A stretch of 64,000 bases of DNA from NCBI RefSeq assembly GCF_040183065.1, contig NC_091121.1, forward strand, positions 62,962,287 through 63,026,286, in the 5' to 3' direction. The notes below the pieces were generated by a model. That model was not told the DNA's origin and searched no databases. It saw nothing but the letters and a program-made list of their open reading frames with translations. Positions 49,552 through 59,298 of this stretch are shown piece by piece. Positions within the stretch are counted from its first letter, which is position 1. Every line of letters starts with the position of its first letter. The DNA comes from Periplaneta americana (Eukaryota > Arthropoda > Insecta > Blattodea > Blattidae). The position numbers were made by a program, and so were the translations under genes.

Positions 49552-52500
49552 GAAAACCGAAATGAAATAGGAATTTATTAAGTCGGCCTTTTCTTTGTCA
49601 TCAGTTATACTTTCTCCGTTCTGATTTCGTAAAAGCACTACTCCTTCGTTTTTTCCTTTTCTCCTGCGTACATAATTATAAAACTGTCTCCAATTGTTAC
49701 TTTCATCTTCTTTTAAAATAGTTTTTAGAAAATTTTCCTGAGCTAACCTTTTTTCACATTCAAGTTTCTTAATTAATTCGACATATTTTTCCCAATGCTC
49801 ATGGTTTCGTTTACGTTTGCTAAATGCGCGCCTTGTCTTTTTCTTTAAGTAGCGAATATAATTAGTGTAATATTCTGGGTCCGGATTTTTCTTAATTATT
49901 TTAGAAGGTACACATTTTACTAATGCCTCGAAAATTATACTCTTAAATTTATGCCACACATTTTCCATATTTCCTTCAGTCCTTAGAAAGTCATCATGCT
50001 TTTGTCGTAGAAACGTTTGTAATTCATGGACATCGGTTTTTGTTAAAATTCCAGACAGACAGTGGACTTGACCTCGGATTTACTGTGTTTTCCCAGAAGA
50101 TTTCTAATAAGACGCTATTGTGATCACTTATTTTATGAAGACTTTCAGAGTTGACAAAGAGAGAGACAGGTCTTAGTAGGTAAACATCTAAGAGGGCATT
50201 GTCACGCGTCGGACCATTTACTACCTGCGTGAAATCTTTACGCCAGATCAATTCATTAACAAGGGTCTGTGCATCTGAATTTGTACCTGAAATCCCGTTC
50301 CAGTTAATTTTCGGGAGGTTTAGATCACCAGCAATTACTACGTTTCGGTCTTCTGATACTGTATTAAGATATTCATTTAGTTTGTGCAAAGTTAAATTGT
50401 TTAATTCACTGGGTGGTCTGTAACATGCTATTACATCTAAGGTTTCCCGCCCATTTCTTATCTGAACATTCAATATTTCAACTTCCTCATGTATCCACAG
50501 AAGATTGCTACTTATTTCTATCTTAGTACAAACGAACACTCCCCCTCCCTTTTCACTTCTATCCTTTCTGAAGACTCTATAATCCGACTTAAAAATTTCC
50601 GAGTCATTTATGTCTTCCCTAAGCCATGATTCCGTCCCAATTATTACATCTGGATTATAAACATCGACCAAGTTCCAAAACGGAATAAGTTTATTTCTAA
50701 TACTTCGGCAATTAACCTGCAGTAGTCTTAGGGCCTGTACTACGATCGCCTGTTAAAGCTCCAGATTCGTATACTCCAGTTTAGCAATCTGGAAGTTAAA
50801 TATTTTGTTCTGTACTACCAGCGGATTTTAACTGCAGGATTGTTATCCGGAAGATATAGTAACATTTTTATTACGTTGGCAATGAAGTTACTGAAAATGT
50901 AGTGAAATTTATTGCGTTGGTATACCTTTCCCCGCGTATTTCATGTTTATGTTCCGTGTTTACATGGTACTATTTATTTTGAGGTTTTATTGTAAGCATT
51001 ATTGTTATTATTTATTATAATACTGAAGCTCCAGCCAAAAAAATAACAGAGTGGAGAACAGAAAATTACACATACTGTATGAAGAAACTTTACATGGAAG
51101 CAAAAGGTAAGATTTTAAAGGTTATGTTTCTTTTCGAATAGTAATAATTCCTACCATATGATAGTATTTTGGTTTTAATTAGTAGGCCTAAACAGGACGG
51201 GTGCGGGTTCCAGCAAAAGTGCGTTTTTCTCCACAATCATTGTTTTATTCATGTGTAATTGCACAAGAAGTGTAGGTGGCAATTATTTTTGTATTGTAAT
51301 TAATATTAAGTGTGCTTTCAGTTTGTTGTATAGCCTACATTATTAGTGAATTTATTTCGGTAATTTTTTAGAAATAGTGTACTTCACGGCTTCAAATCAT
51401 GGGTCGAAGGCACAATAACTCGTTTAAAAAAGAAAAGTTCACTGATACTGATAATAATGAATGCTGTCTTTGGCCTGGGGTTTCTAACCAACATTAGTAC
51501 AGCAAGGTACACTGTTCCTAGCAAATTACCAATATTTCAGTATGTTAGACCTACGTATTTTACTGTTAATAAATGGGCGGATATTTTGTATTAGGCTCAC
51601 AATACCATTCGATCACAGATAGGGCCTAACATTATTTTTTAAAAGAACAGCATGAGGTGGAGAGACGTTTCCACTAAAATGCAATAGGCCCTATCTGTTT
51701 GTAATGCACATTCAACACCTCGTAAAATAACACAAGAACAGCAGATATTAAGTTTTTTCCAAAGTTTCAATGTACAGTATAGTCATATGTTTGATATTGT
51801 ACTGACAATCGTCCATTAAATGCTTTTGCTTATTTAGGTATAGAAACTTAGATAAGGGAAAAAGAGAAATACAATATATTTTCTAATGTTGTAGGTTGCA
51901 TATGGAATTAACCTAGTTTTACTTCCTTTTTAGTAATATAGAATGAAGCATGGGAAGAATATAGTAACATCAGCACAAATACAAGGACCTGATAACAGCT
52001 GAGAAGCAAATTTGAATTCTTGGAAAAGAACACAAATAAAATTGCTGCTGCAGAGAGATAATGAAGGCTACAAACAATTGGAGCCCCTCCAACTGAAGCA
52101 AAACCAAATCCAAACTTAGCCGAGGTAAGTGATTTAATTCTCCTCTCAATTGAGTGACTTCTCAGTGATTTTGATTCATATTCAATGCATAAGTTCACTT
52201 ATATGTTAAGTTATACAGTTATTAAATAATAAGCAGAGGAAATTGTATAACACAAGTTTGAATTCTTTTTATTTATTTATTTATTCATTCACTCATTTAT
52301 TTATTTACTTACTTTTGTTACAGCCGAAGTGGTAACTAAACCAAGTTCCATTGATACCAGTGCAGCTAATAACACGAATGAGGTTAGTGTGTAAGGAATT
52401 AAGAGTCAGAAGAAGAGATGATGAGCTTTAGAGATAAAAAAATATTAGATTCATGAAAATTGTTATACAAATTTAATTTAATGTCGGTATTACATTATAA

Positions 52501-55500
52501 TACTATTATTTCTTTTTTATTTACAGTACCATTCAGGTTCACAGTGCAATTCTTTAGTTTTTGAAGTGAAACTGGACATCCCAACAATATCTCCAGGTAA
52601 TTTGATTTATACTACAAAACGTTCTTTCACATTCTACATATGATGCTTACTTTTCCAATCTGAAATAGCTGTAACATGTAAACACATTTTCAGACAACAT
52701 GTTGAAAATAAAACTAACACACATACTATATGAAATCTGCAGCAAGCAGTGGATAAATTAGATGAAAAGTTAAAAAAAAAATGTTAAAATATAAATTGTA
52801 CATAATGATGAAATGGTCACAAGAAATGGATATCATAAAAACTAAACATCATTGTATTATAATATTATGTGGGATTTGAGTGGGAATTTGAAATTTATAA
52901 ATGTAGGCCTAAAAATAGAAAGTACACTAAACTGAAGAATTTATTTTGAGATTTCTCTGTAATGGGTTTGTAATCAGATTAGGCTACATTATGTTAAGTT
53001 GTATTTCAATTTTACTGTGAGGATTCTCACTTTGAAACTTGTGAATGATTTCTTGTGTACAGAAAAACTGAAAAATATCTTTTCATAAGATAAAACAGAA
53101 ATTGACTACACTCTATTTACAATAGAACTATATGCTTGGTTTTTTCTCTCTCTTTTTTATTGCAGCTTCACTTTCTTATTGTTAAAAATGAGTTTGGATT
53201 AATAGCACGTTAGAAAATACAATACTGTTACAGCTGCTGACTTTGAAGTATCCACATATTTATGATAAAACATCATCTTTCTCCAGAATTAATTCCACTC
53301 TTAAAATATTACAGAGTCAGCTGGTGGAGCAGATGAAGGTCTTCCACTGTACGGGTGTCTACACAGTGTAATGAAAGTAAGTTTTAAGTGAAATTACTGG
53401 TTTATTCAGTATAGGTAGTGTAGGCTAAACCCAGGAAGGTCTGAATATAAGCATATATCCCTCTCTTAAATATTTCAGCTGATAATGGAATAATAGCTGA
53501 TCGAGTTACACCCCAAGGATGTTTAAAAAAAAAAAAAGAAAGAAAAAGCAAGCCTCTGAGGAATGCATTAGCCACATTGAAAAATCTTTCTCCATCTGTG
53601 AACGGTAAGTTTAATGTTGACTTAATTATACTTGAGATGTTAGAAATGCATGAACTTCAGTACTATTACAGTGATTTCTTTAAAAAATACATTAGTTGAA
53701 AGTTGGATGCTGACATTATAACAAAGAATGATTTGAAATAAAAGTAAGTCATGTCCTCATGTTTGGAAAGAGATGGGGTTTGGAATATCAAAAGTAACAT
53801 TTGCAGTTTTTACATTACTTTTTCCTCCTCTTTAATGGGTGGTCCATCTACAAGGACATCTTCAATTAGTGGCAGAAAGTAAATGCTACAATAATCACCC
53901 ATTCTTCATGTTTTAACAAAAAATATGTTTAATTTTGTTGACCAGATTTGTTTGACCTGGATGACTGGGAGATTACTTCTTCTCATCCTTCTAATGGAGT
54001 GATAATCTCTTGCAGCTGTTCTTGATTCCTGTGGTCTCTGGCCTCTGCTTTATCTGCTAGTCTTCTGGATTAGGTTCGAGTCAGGTGATAATTATAAGCT
54101 AATCTAAGGTTTCTGGTTGGGTTCGGGTCTGGTTCAGATCAGGCCGAGATGGGCCGGGCCTAAGAATTATGGCCCGTGCAGATCTCTAACAAATGGGGCT
54201 AATAGCTGAAGTTGGCTCTGCCACAGTTTTCCAAGTTTTGTGTACCCAAGTTTTGTGGGTATTTGCATATGTATTTGTGTTGTGTTTAATTACAGTTATT
54301 ATGTACTCCTATGTATTAGCCTGCATATTATTAATTTGTAAATATGATATATACCATAGCATATATAATGAGACAGTGGATGTAATAAATGATTATGCTT
54401 ATTGTGTCTCCTGAAAAATGTCGTGTTTTGTTTACACAAAATAAATAAATAAATTTTAAATTTAATTGCAGCTATAGTCCATCTCTCTTGTTTTAAGTAC
54501 ACATGTACAGAGTACCTGAATACAAGTGAAGCGTCAGCTGGAACAACGTTGTAAGTTACAAAATTTTCATTCGGTGTGTTTCCGTGTAATAATGTTGTAT
54601 GTCATGTTACCTTCCTATACTCCTTGGCTTCCAACTGTCCATCAATGCAGTACGTGAAATTTATCCACTGAAAAGTTTGCTACCCTCATAAGAACAAAGT
54701 TGTACTCATACACATTTTTGCAGCTCCTGTAAATTTTACCAAATGTAACTTATAACGTTGTTCCAGCCGATGCTTCAATTAATGTACCTCTTGAAAAATG
54801 TTGTTTTACCATATTTTGCTTATGTAAAATAAATTTGAATTGCAGATACAGTGCATTTTTATTGTTTTAAATAGCTACACGTGCAGAGTACCTGGTCATA
54901 ATTTTTAAAATGTATTTTATCAAACCTTTGTGTTTGAATCATCTTAGCCTGTTAAGAGATCACTGTGAGGGATCCAAGCAATAAAATATATTTAAAAAGT
55001 AACGATATGAATATGTTTGCATACATGAATCACTAGGCCTAGCGTGAATGAAAGAGCTCCCTTGCAAAACATAAATGCCAATTCCAAAACTTTCAGGAAA
55101 TGAAGAAAAACTGACACGTCTAAAATTCAATAAACTGTTACAGTTTGTTAAATAATAATATATAGCAAGCATATCTTAAGTCTGATTAGTGGAATATGTT
55201 AGGTCTACTCCTATTGGTGAGCGATATATGCAAGGAAGGGGAAGGGAACTTGCCACCCTACCACATTATCTCCTGACAGTTGTCTCATGAGTGATGCCTT
55301 ATTGGTATTCCAATCTATCTTCGGAGAGTTGACTAAACAACTAGCAGACACAAAATGAAACAGTTCTAGGAAAACTTTAATCAAGACCTATAATATGTAC
55401 ATAAAACCTGTATTAAAATACTATTCAGAAGTATTCGTAACAGCATCAAAAAGAGAGACAGAATCCCTTGAAAAAAAAAAAAAAAAAACAAGCCTTGCAC

Positions 55501-58500
55501 TTAATTACTGGAGCAAATAAAACTACTCCCAATGAAGCAATAAAAATCATCACTTCAATTAAACCAAGCAGCAAGTGCAGCACTAGCTCGATTGACAACA
55601 GTTCCTACTGTAACTTCGTGGACCCCACAAAAATCTCCTACTGTTGTCAATGTTCTCCCAGTGGCATAGAATCTCAATACCAGTAGTAGTTGGTCCATTG
55701 GAGGTAAGGCATTATTTCTGGAAAAATGTACAAACAATGAGATTTGCTTACACCTTTACCGGTAAATCTTTACAATAGCGTTACCAAAAGAAGGCAAGGA
55801 CTCCCTACAGGATAGCCTGGAAGAGAGAGGTTTGGATGTAGTTTTGACTTTTTTTTTTTTTTTTTTTTTTTTTTAGACAATTGTAAATATATGCAAATCA
55901 TACTAACCTAACCTGTCACTAACTCGATCTTACGAAAACTTGTCTTTTCCCTTTAATTAGTAAGGAAATGAATGTGCTGCCCTTCCCTGCTGCCTACCCC
56001 TACTATCTTGATAGAGCGATCCCGCCTACCCGTACCTCTCCACCGGACTCCACTTTCACAGTAACTTTCCACCTTTATTTGGGAAATTGGTGTCGGCACT
56101 CAATTTTTCTTTCGTTTACGGTACATATGACTTGACTAGAAGCCAAATATGTGAATACATTTGTATCTTAAAATGGTAACGCAATTGTGAAGAAATGATA
56201 GTCTACCATATAAAGGATTTTGATATATTATATATGGTTATTTTTATATAAAAGTATTTTGAAACTGTTATTATTGTAGGTTGCCCTATATTATTATATC
56301 AATCACCTTAATACCTTGTAAGGGCAACAGAACACTTGCATGAAGCAACATTCTAACCTCACTTCTACTGTAGGCCTATTATAGGTTTCTGTACTTCAAA
56401 ATAATTATTATAGTGCTATTATATACAAAATATTAATGTAATACCTACCGAAATAGTGTAGCTTATTATTAACTGTGTACTTACGATCTGTGTCTTGTTT
56501 CAGTTGATCATTGATTTCATGTAGTAGGTTTCGTTATTCGAAACTGTCTAAAAAATTTCTCGTCATCCCACTCTTCAAAATTATTTGGACGCAGCCTAAT
56601 TCGTTTTGCTGTTCTGATATAACGAAGCATCTGCTCCAGAACTTATCATCAGAATCAGTATCAAAATTAAATTGATCCTTCAAATCACCAGCTGTACGAC
56701 GTGCAGCCATCTTGATTTCAACACCGAGTTCCAACCTCCGGATAACGCCTATCTGCCACTCTGCCTTCCGGATTGCTAATCTGGAAGTTTAGCCTCCAGA
56801 TTGCACATAACCAAAAGTCGTAGTACGCAATTATAACCCAACTTCCGGATAAATATGCCACCTGCCGGATAAGTTTAAACTAGAACTTTATTCGAGAGTC
56901 GTAATACAGGCCCTTAGTAGGCCTGTCCTTACTTGTACATTCTGAATCCCCGTGGCACCTCGCCGTCACTGCAGGTCTACGCCGCCCGCGGATAGGTCTT
57001 CGACCGCACCGCCCGCTGGTAGTCCCTCGACCCCTCCTCCCGCAGGTAGACTCTTACCCCCGCTGACCGCTGGTAGTCCCACGCCCCCGCCGTCCACTGA
57101 TGGTCCTTCGGTGCCGCTGCCCGCTATTGGATCCTCGATCCCGCCCCGCCATGTTGTAGTAACTACCCGCGCGAAGAGGGATCCCATGTCTGCAGCTCCC
57201 CTCCGATTTAGGTGGATTCCGTCTCTTCCGAAGCATCTGTCGTCTATCCAGGAATTTGGATCGACGAAACGCGCACCAAGACACTCCGCTACCCACTCGA
57301 AAGCTTTATTCACACGACCCACTTTTCTCCAGTTCACATCCCTCCGTCTGACGATTCCACTGATGACAATCCCAGCTGCCGGATATTTCTTCTTCGTTTC
57401 CATCACCAAGTCATATACATCTGCCATGATATAATCAACACCTCTTCGCAAATCGTTTGTTCCTACGTGAAGGATGATGTTTTTCGGGTCCCCTCGTTCC
57501 TGATTCTCGATCACGCTTTTCATTTCTTTCACTCTAATCCCAGGGTAACACTCCGTCGCCAGCTCCGGTTGTAGATTCCCTACGTGTCGAATGATGGAGT
57601 CTCCGATGATAACACTTGCCGCAGCATGCTTCTTCTTCTCCTCCCTCTCTTCGCCATTTTCCTTTTCCCGTCGCAACAACTTATTTTCGTCCTCCAGAAA
57701 CTTGATCCGTTGCTCCGCCGTCTCTAGCTTCTCCCGTAGCTTCTTCACCTCGTTCCGAAGACCGATGAGCTCCCTGTTGTCTGCCTCGTTCCCGCAGTCC
57801 TTGCACAGCCACGTTTCTTCTACTATCTGTTCCCTCTTGATCTTCTGACAAGTCAGATGGAACCACTTCTCGCACTGGTTGCACAGCACGCCTACTCGTA
57901 GATTCTTTCTGCCGCTTCCACATTTGATACTGGTAGCATCGTTGTCGCTTGCAGGTCCTGGATTCAGTTCGATACCACCAATAATTAGTAATATCGCGAT
58001 CACTATGTGAAAGAAGAGACACTCAGCCAGACCTGCGAAAGCTGTCCCTTTCACGCTCCGCTGCATCCTTGACCTGGCCGCCCAGCCGCCTATCCTTGCC
58101 CGGTACAACTCCAACTCACAGCCCATTGTTCTAACCTTTTCTCCGCTGCGAAAAATACGTCCTTCCTCTCCACCGGCCTGAAGGAGACTTTAGTGTTAGC
58201 ATAATAGCATATTTTGGCTTTCAAACACGTGCTAGCTGAATGTGATAGTGGTATGAAATTAAGTATCTGTATGGTGATGTATATTATTTAAGAATAATAT
58301 TTACTGGCACGTATTCATACTAATCAATCTATGTGAATGGGATTACAGTACTGGTATAGACTATAGTGTATCAGTGTGTTGTGAACCAAAATATATTACT
58401 GAACACACGCTTTTGTAAATAACGGCACTGTGGTATGTATTAATTTTTAACAAACGTAAACAATGAACTCTGTTCAAGCAATTTTGAACAGTCAAGAACC

Positions 58501-58544
58501 GGGTAAACTGACTTAACAGGAAAAATTGGAAATAAAAGACTGGG

Positions 58545-58595
<51 letters not shown>

Positions 58596-59267
58596 ATGTT
58601 TTGAATTTATATACGATTTCTTCGATAGTGAAACATTTCAATCGTGACATTTCATATTAGGCTAAACGTACGATTTCAAATTCTCTTCGGTTTTGAAACA
58701 CAAAATTGTGAACACACGTAATATTTTTTTCACGCGCCGCCACTGCCCAGGACCCCAGTTCTACTCACTGGGTGCTCTAACCACTGAGTTAGGCCCGTAA
58801 CACACTTGAAGAGTTTTCGCTAGCGAGAAATGTCTTGCGAGAAAGAGGCGAAGAGCCTTCCTCCACACACTTGGCGAGTTCTCGCTATCACAGATTACAC
58901 CTCGCTATGATCATCTATGCACTGCCTTCATGCACAAAGCATTTATCTGATTATAGTAATGACTCGTTGGGGGAAATATTATAGGTTATGTATTTACGTA
59001 TATTGTCGTACTTAAATATATAACCTGTAAGTATATTGTCGTACTTTACAAATTACGTACGAACGCTTTGTTGAATCTGAGTATTCAGATGATGAGGAAA
59101 TGGAGTTATATGAACATATTTTGTTCATGAAAAGAAGTAGGCCTAAAATTAAAGCCAGAAATATCTGAAAATCACATTATATCTTACGAAAATAAGGGCG
59201 AGTTTTGGACACTGGTTTCGATTTGAATGATGAAACGTTTAGGCGTTATTTCAGGTTCAATGGACCA

Positions 59268-59298
<31 letters not shown>

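Larger units (their letters stand above)
50731..56913. mobile_element. PIF/Harbinger transposon, 6183 bp, decayed
   Basis: Termini GGGCCTGTACTACGA and, reversed, GGGCCTGTATTACGA are flanked by TTA (50728-50730, 56914-56916), the PIF/Harbinger target. Both ends carry clusters of TCCGGAAG/ATCTGGAAG words. It has the two genes of the superfamily: a HARBI1-like nuclease (minus strand, 55557-56734) and a Myb/SANT (NAIF1-like) protein (plus strand, about 51380-53390), both ruined. Several later insertions lie inside. Confidence 0.88.
47251..58190 (-). mobile_element. CR1/L2-like non-LTR retrotransposon, nearly full length, split by a Harbinger element
   Basis: Minus strand, from the right: short 5' UTR, ORF1 (58126-56966), endonuclease, reverse transcriptase, a 3' UTR of about 670 bp with CAGTGAAATGTGT repeats, and a terminal (ATAC)n-type tail near 47251. 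Without the 6.2-kb Harbinger insertion (50731-56913) it is about 4.75 kb. ORF2 carries three single-base frameshifts but no large deletion, so the insertion is fairly young. The PHD-plus-esterase ORF1 points to the CR1/L2 group. Confidence 0.88.

Noticed and set aside
49316-49570. Plus-strand poly-Leu frame
   Set aside because: Shadow of the LINE RT frame and its (TTA)n tract.
50728-56916. Retroviral or LTR element around the LINE
   Set aside because: No LTRs, gag, protease or integrase seen; the long split comes from a Harbinger insertion with TTA duplication.
56952-57434. 160-aa Pro/Ser-rich plus-strand frame
   Set aside because: Antisense of the Gly-rich end of the LINE ORF1; no independent support.
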